Of a stretch of DNA of 64,000 nucleotides, positions 24,529 to 34,165 are shown one piece after another (the stretch's first letter is position 1; each line of letters begins with the position of its first letter). The DNA is taken from contig DATKMJ010000027.1 of NCBI GenBank assembly GCA_035541935.1, forward strand, positions 1-64,000, written 5' to 3'. Made by a program: the position numbers and the translations under genes. The notes beneath the pieces were generated by a model. That model did not search any database, was not told the DNA's origin, and was given only the letters and a program-made list of their open reading frames with translations. This stretch comes from Candidatus Binatia bacterium. Its GTDB lineage: Bacteria; Vulcanimicrobiota; Vulcanimicrobiia; Vulcanimicrobiales; Vulcanimicrobiaceae.

Positions 24529-27500
24529 ACGGCCGCCTCGGCGCTCCGGTACTCTTGCAGGCTGCGCGGCGGTCCCGCTTTGCTCGCGAGCGCCTCCGCC
24601 AACGCGCGCGCCGTGTCGAGACTCGTCAGGCACGCGATGCTTGCCTCGACCGCCGCGCGGCGAATCTTGTAGTCGTCGGAGATCTCCCGCGGGCCCTTTG
24701 CGTCGTTGATTACCAAATCCACGCCCCGCGAGGCAATGAGGTCGAGCACGTGCGGCGAGCCGTCGGCGATCTTGTTGATCGGTTCGGCAGCGATACCCGC
24801 CGCTTGAAGGAAGGCGTGCGTCCCCGGCGTGGCAACGATCGTATGGCCGAGCGCGGCGTAGGCGCGCAGCACGGGGATCGAGTCGTCCTTCTCCTCGTCG
24901 GCGATCGAGACGAGAATTCGGCCGCCGCTTCCGGGCAGGCGGATGCCCGCGGCGAGGAAGCCCTTGCGCAGAGCGCCGGCAAACGACTCGTCGATCCCGA
25001 GTACCTCGCCGGTGGACTTCATCTCCGGTCCGAGCACCGTCTCGACGCCGCGCATCTTGGAGAACGAGAAGACCGGGACTTTCACCACCACGTACGGGAC
25101 GTGCGGTCGCAGACCGGTGCCGTACTCCATGTCGCGGAGCTTCTCGCCGAGCGCGATTCGCGTCGCAGCGGCGACGAGATTGATGCCCGTCGCCTTTTGA
25201 ATGATCGGAACCGTGCGGCTGGCGCGCGGATTCGCTTCGATGATGTAGAGCTGCCCTTCGTGCAGCACGAACTGGATGTTGATCAAACCGCGAATGCCGA
25301 GTTCGCGCGCGATCTCGAGCGTGAGATCTGCGATCCTGCGCTCCATCTCGGCATCGACGGTCTGAACCGGGTAAACGCCGATCGAGTCGCCGGAGTGGAC
25401 GCCGGCTCGCTCGACGTGTTCGAAGATCCCGGGAATCAAGATGTCGTCGCCGTCGAAGACCGCGTCGACCTCGAGCTCGAGCCCGCGAAGATACTTGTCG
25501 ACGAGGAGCGGCGCGTCGGGCAGAATCGGCGGCGCGGACTCCGCGTACGCGGCGAGCTGCGCTTCGTTGTAGACGATTTCCATCGCGCGCCCGCCGAGGA
25601 CGAACGAGGGTCGCACGAGGACGGGAAAGCCGAGCTCGCGCGCGATCGCGCGCGCCTGGCGGAAACTTCGCGCCGCTTTACCCTGCGGCCGCGCGACGCC
25701 GAGGCGCGTGAGTGCGGCGTCGAATTGCGCGCGATTCTCTGCCATGTCGAGCGACCGGCGGTCGCTGCCGACGATCGGAATCGCGCGCCGCGTGAGTTCC
25801 GCGGCGAGATTGATCGCAGTCTGTCCGCCGAAAGCGAGCATGACGCCGCGCGCTCCGGTCGCTCGATACGCGGCTTCTACTTCGTCGGCGCCGGGCGGCT
25901 CGAAGACGAGCGCGTCGGAGATATCGAAGTCGGTCGACACCGTCTCCGGATTGTTGTTGACGACGACCGGCGAGCGGCCCGCGGCTCGAAGCGCCCACGC
26001 CGCGTGAACGCAACTGTAATCGAACTCGATGCCTTGGCCGATGCGGATCGGGCCGCTGCCGACCACGACGACGGCATCGGCCGGCGTCGCTCGCATCTCG
26101 TCTGCTTCCCCGCGCGAGAGATAGTAGTAGGGCGACTTCGCTGGAAACTCGGCGGCCGCGGTGTCTACCATGCGGAAGGCCGGCGCCGCGCGCCCCTTTC
26201 CGTTCCGCCGCGAAGAGCCGCGACCGAGTCTGCCGAGGCCCGCGGTCGAGTAGCCGCTCTCGAGCGCCTGCGTCACGTCGTCGTCGGAACGCTCGCCGCG
26301 CAGACGCTCTTCCAATGCTACGAGATCGGCGAGTTCGTAGAGCCAGAAACGATCGATCGCGGAGATCGATCGAATGCGCTCGATAACGGTCTCGCGATTC
26401 TCCTCGCCGCCGCGCCGCAATAACTCGCAAACGGCGAAGAGCCGCTCGTGCGTCGGTCGAGCGACGATGCTTTCGAGTTCCGCGTCGCTCCATTCGAGCA
26501 GCGATCCGGTGAGCGTTTCGCGGCCAAGATCGAGTCCGCGCACCGCTTTGAGCAGTGCGGCGCGAAAGGTTCGTCCGATGCCCATCGCCTCGCCGGTGGA
26601 CTTCATCTGCGTGCCGAGCGCGGTATCGGCGATCGGAAACTTATCGAAGGGCCAGCGCGGGATCTTGACGACGACGTAATCGAGCGTCGGCTCGTACGCC
26701 GCCTTCGTCACGCCCGTGACCGGATTGGGGATTTCGTCGAGACGCTGTCCGAGCGCGATGCGCGTTGAGATCTTTGCGATCGGATAGCCGGTCGCCTTCG
26801 ATGCGAGCGCGGAGCTGCGGGATACGCGCGGGTTCACTTCGATGATCGCGTATTCGGTACGGTCCGGATGGAGCGCGAACTGGATGTTGCAGCCGCCTTG
26901 GACGTCGAGCGCGCGGATGACGTTGATGCTGGCGGTGCGCAGCAATTGATACTCGTAGTCCGAGAGGGTCTGCGAGGGCGCGACGACGATCGAGTCGCCG
27001 GTATGGACGCCGACGGGATCGATGTTCTCCATGTTGCAGACGACGATGCAGTTGCCGGCGCCGTCGCGAAGGACTTCGTACTCGATCTCCTTCCAGCCGA
27101 GAAGGGAGGTCTCGAGCAGCGCTTGATGGATCAGGCTCGCGCGCAAACCGGCGTCGAGGGTCGTCGCGAGTTCCTCGTCGTTGTAGACGACGCCGCCGCC
27201 GGTTCCGGCGAGCGTGTAGGCGGGCCGCACGACGAGCGGATAGCCCGCGCGCCGCGCGAACGCGACGCCCTGCTCGATCTCGGTGACGATCGCGCTCTCG
27301 GCGACCGGCTCGCCGATCTCTTGCATCTTCAGTTTGAATCGCTCGCGGTCTTCCGCTAGCCGGATCGTCTCGATTGGCGTCCCGAGCAGCTCGACGCCGT
27401 AGCGGCTCAACACGCCCGCCTCTTCGAGCTCGACGGCGAGATTGAGACCGGTCTGTCCGCCGAGCGTCGGGAGCAGCGCGTCCGGGCGCTCCCTCGCGAT

Positions 27501-27719
27501 GATCTCCTCCACCGAACCGACCGTTAGCGGCTCGAGGTAGACCGCGTCCGCAATCTCGGGATCGGTCATGATCGTCGCGGGGTTCGAGTTGACGAGGACG
27601 ACGCGATGCCCTTCTTCGCGCAACGCGCGGCACGCTTGAACTCCGGCGTAATCAAACTCTGCGGCCTGACCGATAACGATCGGTCCCGACCCGATGACCA
27701 TCACGTTACGCCGGGGCAT
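24525..27719 (-). CDS. carB: Carbamoyl-phosphate synthase large subunit
   Basis: The protein has 1064 residues, the normal length. It starts at 'MPRRNVMVIGSGPIVIGQAA'. Two homologous synthetase halves each carry an ATP-grasp domain; the second begins at 'VVVGSGPIRIGQGIEFDYSC'. The C-terminal MGS-like allosteric domain (about 930-1064) has 'GHTIVATPGTHAFLQAAG'. With CarA it makes carbamoyl phosphate for arginine and pyrimidines. It lies 4.2 kb downstream of carA, separated by BatD-like, MoxR, DUF58, VWA and pdxH genes on the same strand. It begins 38 bp after pdxH and overlaps the PBP gene. Confidence 0.97.
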   Translation of the reverse strand: MPRRNVMVIGSGPIVIGQAAEFDYAGVQACRALREEGHRVVLVNSNPATIMTDPEIADAVYLEPLTVGSVEEIIARERPDALLPTLGGQTGLNLAVELEEAGVLSRYGVELLGTPIETIRLAEDRERFKLKMQEIGEPVAESAIVTEIEQGVAFARRAGYPLVVRPAYTLAGTGGGVVYNDEELATTLDAGLRASLIHQALLETSLLGWKEIEYEVLRDGAGNCIVVCNMENIDPVGVHTGDSIVVAPSQTLSDYEYQLLRTASINVIRALDVQGGCNIQFALHPDRTEYAIIEVNPRVSRSSALASKATGYPIAKISTRIALGQRLDEIPNPVTGVTKAAYEPTLDYVVVKIPRWPFDKFPIADTALGTQMKSTGEAMGIGRTFRAALLKAVRGLDLGRETLTGSLLEWSDAELESIVARPTHERLFAVCELLRRGGEENRETVIERIRSISAIDRFWLYELADLVALEERLRGERSDDDVTQALESGYSTAGLGRLGRGSSRRNGKGRAAPAFRMVDTAAAEFPAKSPYYYLSRGEADEMRATPADAVVVVGSGPIRIGQGIEFDYSCVHAAWALRAAGRSPVVVNNNPETVSTDFDISDALVFEPPGADEVEAAYRATGARGVMLAFGGQTAINLAAELTRRAIPIVGSDRRSLDMAENRAQFDAALTRLGVARPQGKAARSFRQARAIARELGFPVLVRPSFVLGGRAMEIVYNEAQLAAYAESAPPILPDAPLLVDKYLRGLELEVDAVFDGDDILIPGIFEHVERAGVHSGDSIGVYPVQTVDAEMERRIADLTLEIARELGIRGLINIQFVLHEGQLYIIEANPRASRTVPIIQKATGINLVAAATRIALGEKLRDMEYGTGLRPHVPYVVVKVPVFSFSKMRGVETVLGPEMKSTGEVLGIDESFAGALRKGFLAAGIRLPGSGGRILVSIADEEKDDSIPVLRAYAALGHTIVATPGTHAFLQAAGIAAEPINKIADGSPHVLDLIASRGVDLVINDAKGPREISDDYKIRRAAVEASIACLTSLDTARALAEALASKAGPPRSLQEYRSAEAAV

Positions 27720-27757
27720 CCTGGAGCGGAGTCGTTAGGTGCGCGCCGCCGCTTTCC

Positions 27758-28333
27758 CTACGGTTGCAGTCGGATCTCTCGCCACTCGTTGCCGGATCGG
27801 GCGTATGCTACCCGATCGTGCATGCGGTTGGGGCGCCCTTGCCAGAACTCGACCTGCGACGGCGCGAGCAGATATCCGCCCCACGAGTGCGGGCGGGGCA
27901 CCTCTTCTCCTTCGAAACGCGCGTCGAAGTGCGCGAAGCGCTCTTCCAGAAGCGCATACGACTCGAGCGGTTCGCTCTGCTCGGAGGCCCACGCCGCGAT
28001 GCGATGCCCGCGCGGGCGCGCGTCGAAATACGCGTCGGATTCGGCATCGGTCAGCGGCGTCACGTCGCCCTCGATGCGGACCTGGCGCGCGAGCGCCGGC
28101 CAGTAGAGGACCGCCGCGGCATGCGGATTCTCGGCGAGCTCGCGTCCTTTGCGGCTGAGCCGCGACGTGTAGAAGGCAATGCCGCGCGCGTCGAGCCCGC
28201 GCAGAAGCACCATGCGCGCCGATGGATGCGCCGCTGCGTCTGCGGTTGCCAAGCACATCGCGATCGCGTCGAGAGACTCTGCGCCGCCCGCGTCCTCGAT
28301 CCAACGCGCGAGCATCGCGATCGGATCGTTCAC
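27758..28333 (-). CDS. pdxH: Pyridoxamine 5'-phosphate oxidase
   Basis: The protein has 191 residues. The FMN-binding split barrel shows 'HPSARMVLLRGLDARGIAFY', 'RKGRELAENPHAAAVLYWPA' and 'QVRIEGDVTPL', and the C-terminal PNPOx domain shows 'RPHSWGGYLLAPSQVEFWQG' and 'RMHDRVAYAR'. It oxidises PNP/PMP to pyridoxal phosphate. Start GTG 28333 overlaps the VWA gene stop (GTGA). Its place between the Bat-type genes and carB has no obvious metabolic logic. Confidence 0.93.
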   Translation of the reverse strand: MNDPIAMLARWIEDAGGAESLDAIAMCLATADAAAHPSARMVLLRGLDARGIAFYTSRLSRKGRELAENPHAAAVLYWPALARQVRIEGDVTPLTDAESDAYFDARPRGHRIAAWASEQSEPLESYALLEERFAHFDARFEGEEVPRPHSWGGYLLAPSQVEFWQGRPNRMHDRVAYARSGNEWREIRLQP

Positions 28334-29250
28334 GGGTAGCGTCCCAAGCCGAAGCCGGTGAGAAACGCGGCGAGCATCCCGATCGCGCCGGCGATCGCAA
28401 AGCCGAGCGACGCGTCGACGGGCGTTCGCTGCAGCGACGTGATTCGCCCGAGACGCGCGAGCGCGTCGTGCAGTTGCGTCGCGTTCTCAGCGCGAGAGTA
28501 TGCGCCTCCGCTCGCCTGCGCGTACGCGCGCAGCGCCTCCTCGTCGATCGTCGCTTCCTGATTCGTGCCGGGGATGAGGCCGCCGGCCGGCGTGCCGATG
28601 CCGATCGTGTAGACGGGAATATGGTGCGCTCCGAGCCACTGCGATATCTCCATCGGGTCCGTTCCGGAATTATTGACGCCGTCGGTGATGAGAACGACGA
28701 CCCGGTGGCCCGTTCGTGGGAGCATCTGCGCCGCGAGTTTGAGTGCGTCGCCGATCGCCGTCGCGCCGTTCGGCAGCGGCACGTCGTCGAGCGCGGAAGC
28801 GACCTGCTGGTGGTCCGCGCCGAGCGGTGCGACGACGCCCGCGGCGCCGGCGAACGAGATGATGCCGATCTTCGTGCCGGCGTCGGATTCGTCTATGAAT
28901 GCGCGGGCCGCGGCCTTCGCCGCTTGCGCGCGCGTCGGGAAGACGTCGGTCGATGCCATGGAGCCCGACGTATCGATGCAGATAAAAACCGAGCCGTCAC
29001 GGGCGGGCAAGAGCAGCGTCAGGTGCGGCCCCGAAGCGCCGAGCGCGACGCATCCCAGTGCCGCTACCCAAAGGATTGCGAGCGCGCGGGGAATCCAGGT
29101 TCGCGGCCTCGCCGCGGCGAGAAAGAACGTGACGTCGGAGTATGCCAGGTCCGCAGCCGTGGCGCGGCGCTGCAAATAGAAGTAGACGAGCGCAAAGATC
29201 GCGACGGCGGCGATGCCGAGCGCGAGCCGGGCCGGGTGCTCGATGCTCAT
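28330..29250 (-). CDS. Membrane-anchored von Willebrand factor A protein (BatA/BatB-like)
   Basis: The protein has 306 residues. Two N-terminal hydrophobic helices (about 9-25 and 56-75), a VWA domain (about 85-270) and one C-terminal helix are visible. The MIDAS metal site is intact: 'FICIDTSGSMASTD' (DxSxS), 'NGATAIGDALK' and 'VLITDGVNNSG'. With MoxR, DUF58 and BatD-like genes directly upstream it forms the classic MoxR-associated set, thought to act as an envelope chaperone or stress system. Start ATG 29250 overlaps the DUF58 stop (ATGA). The open frame further upstream is a shadow of DUF58. Confidence 0.9.
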   Translation of the reverse strand: MSIEHPARLALGIAAVAIFALVYFYLQRRATAADLAYSDVTFFLAAARPRTWIPRALAILWVAALGCVALGASGPHLTLLLPARDGSVFICIDTSGSMASTDVFPTRAQAAKAAARAFIDESDAGTKIGIISFAGAAGVVAPLGADHQQVASALDDVPLPNGATAIGDALKLAAQMLPRTGHRVVVLITDGVNNSGTDPMEISQWLGAHHIPVYTIGIGTPAGGLIPGTNQEATIDEEALRAYAQASGGAYSRAENATQLHDALARLGRITSLQRTPVDASLGFAIAGAIGMLAAFLTGFGLGRYP

Positions 29251-30056
29251 GCGCGTGCGACTCCGAAGGCTGCCGCGAGCGACGCGGCACCGTCGCGCTC
29301 GTGCAGGGATCCCGTGCGCCAGCCGGCCGCGCCGAACCGGGCAGCGAGCGTATCCTCTCGTTCCCGCACCGCCCGGCGGAAGGCGGCGCGTTCGCGAGCG
29401 CCGACGTAGACGCGAGCGTTGCCGCCCTCGGCGCCGCGCAGACGGACGATGCCGCTCAAGGGCAGCTCGTCGGCCCACGGATCGCGTGCGATCAAAGCCG
29501 TGCAATCGAAGCGCGTTCCGAGGTCGGCGAGATCGCGATCGAGCGTCGGCGGCAGATCGTACCAATCGCCCACTGCCAGCAATGCCGTGCCGCGCGGAAG
29601 CGCGGCGCGGGCGTTACGCAGCACCTTCGCGACGTCGAAGCCCGCGGAGGCTTCGCAGGAGGCCTGAGCGCGGTGCGCGCCCCGTTGCAACGGCGCAGGC
29701 GTCACGCGTTCGGCCTCGACGCGAATGCAGCGATCCTCGCCCGCGGCGGCTGCAAACCAGCTCTCGACGGCTTCGCGCGCGGCATCGAGCAGCGGTCGCT
29801 TGCGGCCGACGCACATCGAGCGCGAGGTGTCGACGATCGCGGCGAGCGTCAGCGCCACGTCCTCGAGAACGACGCGCGTCTGCAACTCGCCGGAACGCGC
29901 GGTTGCGGCCCAGTCGATGCGACGCACGTCGTCGCCGGGAACGTAGGTGCGCAGCTCGACGAACTCGTAGCCGTCGCCGCGATAGATCGTCGGCGAACCG
30001 GCGCCGAGGTGACGGGGCCGGCGGCGCGCGCGCAGGAGCGCGTCGCGCAGCGTCAC
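29247..30056 (-). CDS. DUF58-domain protein (MoxR-associated)
   Basis: The protein has 269 residues. The family motif is 'YRGDGYEFVELRTYVPGDD' followed by 'VRRIDWAATARSGELQTRVV', and a VWA-like fold follows with 'AAIVDTSRSMCVG'. DUF58 proteins travel with MoxR ATPases and VWA proteins. GTG 30056 and the stop overlap both neighbours by 4 bp, so the set is translationally coupled. No membrane segment is apparent. Confidence 0.88.
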   Translation of the reverse strand: MTLRDALLRARRRPRHLGAGSPTIYRGDGYEFVELRTYVPGDDVRRIDWAATARSGELQTRVVLEDVALTLAAIVDTSRSMCVGRKRPLLDAAREAVESWFAAAAGEDRCIRVEAERVTPAPLQRGAHRAQASCEASAGFDVAKVLRNARAALPRGTALLAVGDWYDLPPTLDRDLADLGTRFDCTALIARDPWADELPLSGIVRLRGAEGGNARVYVGARERAAFRRAVREREDTLAARFGAAGWRTGSLHERDGAASLAAAFGVARA

Positions 30057-31027
30057 GGCGCGGGCACTGCGGCGATCATTGCGTCGATCGCCGCGTCGGC
30101 CTTCAACCCTTCCGCGGCGAGGCGATAGCTGAAACCGATCCGGTGGCGCAGCGCGTGCGGCGCTACCGCGCGAACGTCGTCGGGCAAGGCGAAGTCGCGT
30201 CCGTCGAGAAGCGCGCGGGCCCGCGAGAGAAATGCGAGCGCGAGCGTCGCCCGCGGGCTGGCCCCGTACTCGATGAGGTCGCCGACCCGTAGCGTCGCAC
30301 CGGAGGGCGCGGTCACGGTGACGCTCTGCGCGTCGCGCGTCGTGGCGACGAGTTCGACAATGTAGCGCTTCAGCTTCTCATCGATGTGGACCGCATGGGA
30401 TTGCTCGCGCCACCGGCGCACGTCGTCGAGCGTAGCAACGGAGCGCACCGGCTGCGTATCGGCTACCGCGAAACGATCGAGAATGCGCAGCTCGTCCTCG
30501 CGCGGCGGATATCCAACGTTGACTTTCATCAGGAAGCGATCCATCTGCGCGATCGGCAACGCATACGTGCCTTCGGAGTCGAGCGGGTTCATCGTCGCCA
30601 TCACGACGAACGGATCCGGTAGCGGATGCGATTGCGGGCCGATCGTCGCCTGCCGCTCTTGCATCGCCTCGAGCAGCGCCGATTGCACCTTCGCCGGAGC
30701 GCGGTTGATCTCGTCCGCGAGAACGACGTTCGCGAAGATCGGGCCGAGGACGGTGGCAAAGGCGCTCTCCCGCTGGTCGAAGACGCGCGTGCCGACGATG
30801 TCGCTCGGCAAGAGATCGGGCGTGAACTGGATTCGTTTGAATTCGCCCTCGAGCGCGGCCGCGAGCGATCTGCACGCGAGCGTCTTCGCCAAGCCGGGCG
30901 GTCCCTCGAGCAGCACGTGCCCGTTCGAGAGCAGCGCGAGGAGCAGCGCCTCGATAACGCCCGACTGGCCGACGATCGTCTGCGCCAGGGCGGCTCGCAG
31001 GTCGCCGGGAGTGCGCGCGCTCGTCAT
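30053..31027 (-). CDS. MoxR-family AAA+ ATPase
   Basis: The protein has 324 residues. It shows Walker A 'LLEGPPGLAKTLACRSLAAA', Walker B 'NVVLADEINRAPAKVQSALL', sensor 1 'VMATMNPLDSEGTYALPIAQ' and the C-terminal lid 'SPRATLALAFLSRARALLDG'. MoxR ATPases remodel VWA-containing partners, which are encoded next to it. ATG 31027 overlaps the BatD-like stop (ATGA). Confidence 0.93.
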   Translation of the reverse strand: MTSARTPGDLRAALAQTIVGQSGVIEALLLALLSNGHVLLEGPPGLAKTLACRSLAAALEGEFKRIQFTPDLLPSDIVGTRVFDQRESAFATVLGPIFANVVLADEINRAPAKVQSALLEAMQERQATIGPQSHPLPDPFVVMATMNPLDSEGTYALPIAQMDRFLMKVNVGYPPREDELRILDRFAVADTQPVRSVATLDDVRRWREQSHAVHIDEKLKRYIVELVATTRDAQSVTVTAPSGATLRVGDLIEYGASPRATLALAFLSRARALLDGRDFALPDDVRAVAPHALRHRIGFSYRLAAEGLKADAAIDAMIAAVPAP

Positions 31028-31911
31028 CCGGCCGAACCGATGAAGCGTTCGAGGGCCCCGCAGGCGTCTTCGATCGCCGCCGGCAGGTCGTCGTCGTACG
31101 TGAATGCACTTCGTTCGAGCGCGATCAGCAGCTCGCGCAGCGTCCCCTCACGGATATCTCGTCGGCCTAGCACGTCGCCGAGCGTTTCGCCCTCACCGGC
31201 GCCGACCATGCGCCACATCGCGGCGCGCACCGCGACCGCCGACGGTCGCGACCGTTCCGCGCGAAGCACGACGAGCGCGTCGCCGGCTTGCTCTTGCGGC
31301 GAGCGCCTGCGAACGGGCGCCTCCACGGTAACCGGCGGGGGGACGACGATGGGCGCCGGCCGAGGCCGTCTGCCGAGAAGCAGCACCGCTGCGACGACGA
31401 CGGCGACGATGCCGAACCCGACGAGCAGCGTGCGCGCGAAAACGATCGCCCCGGCCTCGATTGCCGAAGCGCCGTCTTTCAGCGTCTGCGGCGCGGCGCC
31501 GGCGACGTGCAGCGTCAACCCGTTCGTCGACCACTCTTTCGCCTTGCCGTCGCGGGCATCTACGGCTTCGAGCGTCGCCGGCCCGATTGCGATTGCCCCC
31601 GCGCGATGCGCGACGACGGCGATCGTCTCCCGGTACTCGGTTCCGCGGGAGCCGCTGGTCGTCTCGCGTTCGTCGCCGAGCAGCTCGAGCTCGGCGAGCA
31701 CCGGCAGGTTGAGATTCTCGACGCTGGTCACGCGCTCGCGGACTCGCAGCGTCAAGATGAGATGGAAGGGGACGTCAACCTGCGGTGCGTTCGTGTCGGC
31801 TGCGAGGACGAACGATTCGACGGTCAGGCGCGCGAGCGTCTGCGCGCTCGCGATCCCCGCGACCGCTGCAAGTGCGAACGCCGCTATCGCTGCGGCAGCT
31901 CGTCGAGCCAT
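31024..31911 (-). CDS. BatD-like exported/membrane protein of the MoxR gene set
   Basis: The protein has 295 residues. A Sec signal peptide (to about ASAQ, residue 24) precedes a beta-rich extracytoplasmic region ('QVDVPFHLILTLRVRERVTS', 'IAVVAHRAGAIAIGPATLEA') typical of BatD N-terminal repeats. A transmembrane helix near 178-200 and a cytoplasmic helical tail follow. It is shorter than Bacteroidetes BatD. Identification rests on this layout and on the MoxR-DUF58-VWA genes that follow with 4-bp overlaps. ATG 31911 lies inside the end of carA (28-bp overlap). Confidence 0.7.
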   Translation of the reverse strand: MARRAAAAIAAFALAAVAGIASAQTLARLTVESFVLAADTNAPQVDVPFHLILTLRVRERVTSVENLNLPVLAELELLGDERETTSGSRGTEYRETIAVVAHRAGAIAIGPATLEAVDARDGKAKEWSTNGLTLHVAGAAPQTLKDGASAIEAGAIVFARTLLVGFGIVAVVVAAVLLLGRRPRPAPIVVPPPVTVEAPVRRRSPQEQAGDALVVLRAERSRPSAVAVRAAMWRMVGAGEGETLGDVLGRRDIREGTLRELLIALERSAFTYDDDLPAAIEDACGALERFIGSAG

Positions 31912-32969
31912 TGCTTGAAGATGCGGCGGGCGTCGAAGGGCCCGGGCGAGGCTTCGGGATGGAACTGGACGGCCGCGATCGGCAGCGTGCGATGGCGAAA
32001 GCCTTCGTTCGTGTTGTCGTTGAGGTTCGTCATCGTCGCTTCGAGCTCGCTCGGGAGCGAGCCGGCATCGACGGCGTAGCCGTGGTTGTGCGCGGTCACG
32101 AGCACCTCGCCTGCGATGAGGTCCTTCACCGGCTGGTTGCCGCCGCGGTGGCCGTAGGGTAACTTGTACGTCCGTGCGCCGCACGCGAGCGCGAGCAATT
32201 GGTGGCCGAGACAGATGCCGTAGAGCGGTTTGCGTCCGATCAGACCGCGCAGCACCTCGATCGTTCCGGTAAGGTCCGTCGGGTCGCCCGGACCCGGCGA
32301 GATAACGATCGCGTCGGGATCGCCGGCGAGCACCTCGGCTTCGGTCGCGTCGTACGGCACGACCGAGACCGACGCGCCGAGCGCTTCGAGCTGTTGGAGA
32401 ATCGCCCGCTTCACACCGCAGTCGATCAAGACGATCTGCGGCCCATTGCGGGAACCGGCCGCTTCGCGCTTGCGCGTCGCGACGCTGGGAACGAGTTCTT
32501 TCGTCGTGGCCGTGCGGACGAATTCGGTGAGCCTGCGCTCGGCTTGCGCGAGCGCCTCTTCGCCGACGGCGAGCGCCGCCCAGATGGTTCCGTGCTCGCG
32601 AAGCGCGATCGTGATCGAGCGCGTGTCGGCGCCGATCAGCGCCGGAACGTGCTGCTCGTCCAGCCACGACGGCAGGTCGGTCTTGGCGAGGTGGTGCGAA
32701 GGGTGATACGCGATCTGCTTGATAACCGTTCCGGCGACGCACGCGCGGCGATACTGGGCCGCGCTCCCCGAGATGCCGTAGTTGCCGATCATCGGATAGG
32801 TAAAGACGAGAATTTGGCCGGCGTACGACGGATCGGTGAGCGCCTCTTCGTATCCCGTCATGCCCGTGTAGAAGACCGCCTCGCCGAAGGCGATGCCTTC
32901 AAACGTCAGGCCGCGTCCGTCGAAGCGGCTTCCGTCGGCGAGAAAGAGCGCCGCCGTCGGCCCGCTCAT
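31884..32969 (-). CDS. carA: Carbamoyl-phosphate synthase small subunit
   Basis: The protein has 361 residues. The N-terminal CPSase domain begins 'ALFLADGSRFDGRGLTFEG' and contains 'GMTGYEEALTDPSYAGQIL'. The class I glutamine amidotransferase domain has the catalytic cysteine in 'PLYGICLGHQLLALACG' and the His-Glu of 'VQFHPEASPGP'. It supplies ammonia from glutamine to CarB. ATG 32969 overlaps the pyrC stop (ATGA), completing a pyrR-pyrB-pyrC-carA block. Confidence 0.96.
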   Translation of the reverse strand: MSGPTAALFLADGSRFDGRGLTFEGIAFGEAVFYTGMTGYEEALTDPSYAGQILVFTYPMIGNYGISGSAAQYRRACVAGTVIKQIAYHPSHHLAKTDLPSWLDEQHVPALIGADTRSITIALREHGTIWAALAVGEEALAQAERRLTEFVRTATTKELVPSVATRKREAAGSRNGPQIVLIDCGVKRAILQQLEALGASVSVVPYDATEAEVLAGDPDAIVISPGPGDPTDLTGTIEVLRGLIGRKPLYGICLGHQLLALACGARTYKLPYGHRGGNQPVKDLIAGEVLVTAHNHGYAVDAGSLPSELEATMTNLNDNTNEGFRHRTLPIAAVQFHPEASPGPFDARRIFKQWLDELPQR

Positions 32970-34165
32970 GCGGCAAGCTCCCGCGCGCGGTAGCGAACGA
33001 TGCCGGCTACGATCGTCGCCACGATCGCGCGCGAAAGCACCTTGCCGGCAAACGGCGTGCACTTTCCCTTCGAGAGGAAGGTCGCGGGATCGACGGTCCA
33101 GCCGCGATCGGCGAAGATCGTGACGTCGGCCGGCGCGCCGATCGCCAGCGTTCCGCCCGGAATTCCGAGGATGCGAGCGGGGTTCGCAGAGAGCAACGCG
33201 ACGAACCGGGGCAAAGAGAGCTCGGGAAGCGCAGCCGCATAGGCGCCGACGGCGACTTCGAGTCCGGAGAAGCCCGGCGCCGCGCGGGCGACGTCGACCT
33301 CCTTCTCTTCGCGCGTGTGCGGCGCGTGATCGCTGGCAAATGCGTCGATCGTACCGTCGAGCACCGCCGCGCGCAGCGCGGCCACGTCGCGCTCGTCGCG
33401 CAGCGGCGGGTTCACGCGGGCGACGCCTCCGCGTTCGGCGAGCAGCGCGTTGGTGAAAGTGAGGTGATGCGGGGTCGCTTCGCAGGTCACGCGCACGCCG
33501 CGCTCTCGCGCCTCGCGGACGAGGTCGACGGCCGCTGCGGTCGAGAGGTGCGCGAGATGCCACGCCTTTTGCGTCTCCGCCGCAACGCGCAGATCGCGCG
33601 CGACGATCTCGTTCTCGGGTTCGCAATGCGAGATGAACGGGGCGCGGAGGTTCGCCGCCCGCATGGCGGCGTCGCGCAGCACGCGTACGTCGTCCACGGT
33701 ATCGCCGTCGTCGGAGAATGCTACCGCTCCCGCCTTGGCGAGCGCCTCGAAATCGCAGGGGTGCCTGCCCCTTCTCCCTCGCGTGATCGCACCGATTGGA
33801 TATACGTGGCAACTCCCAAGCGCTCGCGCGTCGCGCAGCACCGCCGCGATGACACGCGGATCGTCGAGCGGCGGATTCGTATTCGGCATGCAGGCGACGC
33901 TCGTGAAGCCGCCGCGAACTGCGGCCGCCGTGCCGGTCGCGATCGTCTCCTTTTCGGGGAAGCCGGGATCGCGGAGGTGCACGTGCATATCGATGAAGCC
34001 GGGCGCGACGATCGTCCCGGCGGCATCGAGCACCTCGTCGCCGGCCGCGTCGAGACCGGCGCCGATCTCGGCGACGGCTCCGTAGCGCAGGCGAAGGTCG
34101 AGCACGGCGTCGAGGGAGGACGCCGGGTCGACGATCCTTCCGCCTTTGATAAGGACCGAGCTCAC
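32966..34165 (-). CDS. pyrC: Dihydroorotase
   Basis: The protein has 399 residues and is a type I dihydroorotase of the amidohydrolase superfamily. Metal ligands are visible in 'GFIDMHVHLRDPGFPEKE' (HxH), 'SHCEPENE', 'VTCEATPHHLTF' and 'FASDHAPHTREEKE' (Asp). It forms dihydroorotate in pyrimidine synthesis. Start GTG 34165 overlaps the pyrB stop (GTGA). Confidence 0.95.
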   Translation of the reverse strand: MSSVLIKGGRIVDPASSLDAVLDLRLRYGAVAEIGAGLDAAGDEVLDAAGTIVAPGFIDMHVHLRDPGFPEKETIATGTAAAVRGGFTSVACMPNTNPPLDDPRVIAAVLRDARALGSCHVYPIGAITRGRRGRHPCDFEALAKAGAVAFSDDGDTVDDVRVLRDAAMRAANLRAPFISHCEPENEIVARDLRVAAETQKAWHLAHLSTAAAVDLVREARERGVRVTCEATPHHLTFTNALLAERGGVARVNPPLRDERDVAALRAAVLDGTIDAFASDHAPHTREEKEVDVARAAPGFSGLEVAVGAYAAALPELSLPRFVALLSANPARILGIPGGTLAIGAPADVTIFADRGWTVDPATFLSKGKCTPFAGKVLSRAIVATIVAGIVRYRARELAA

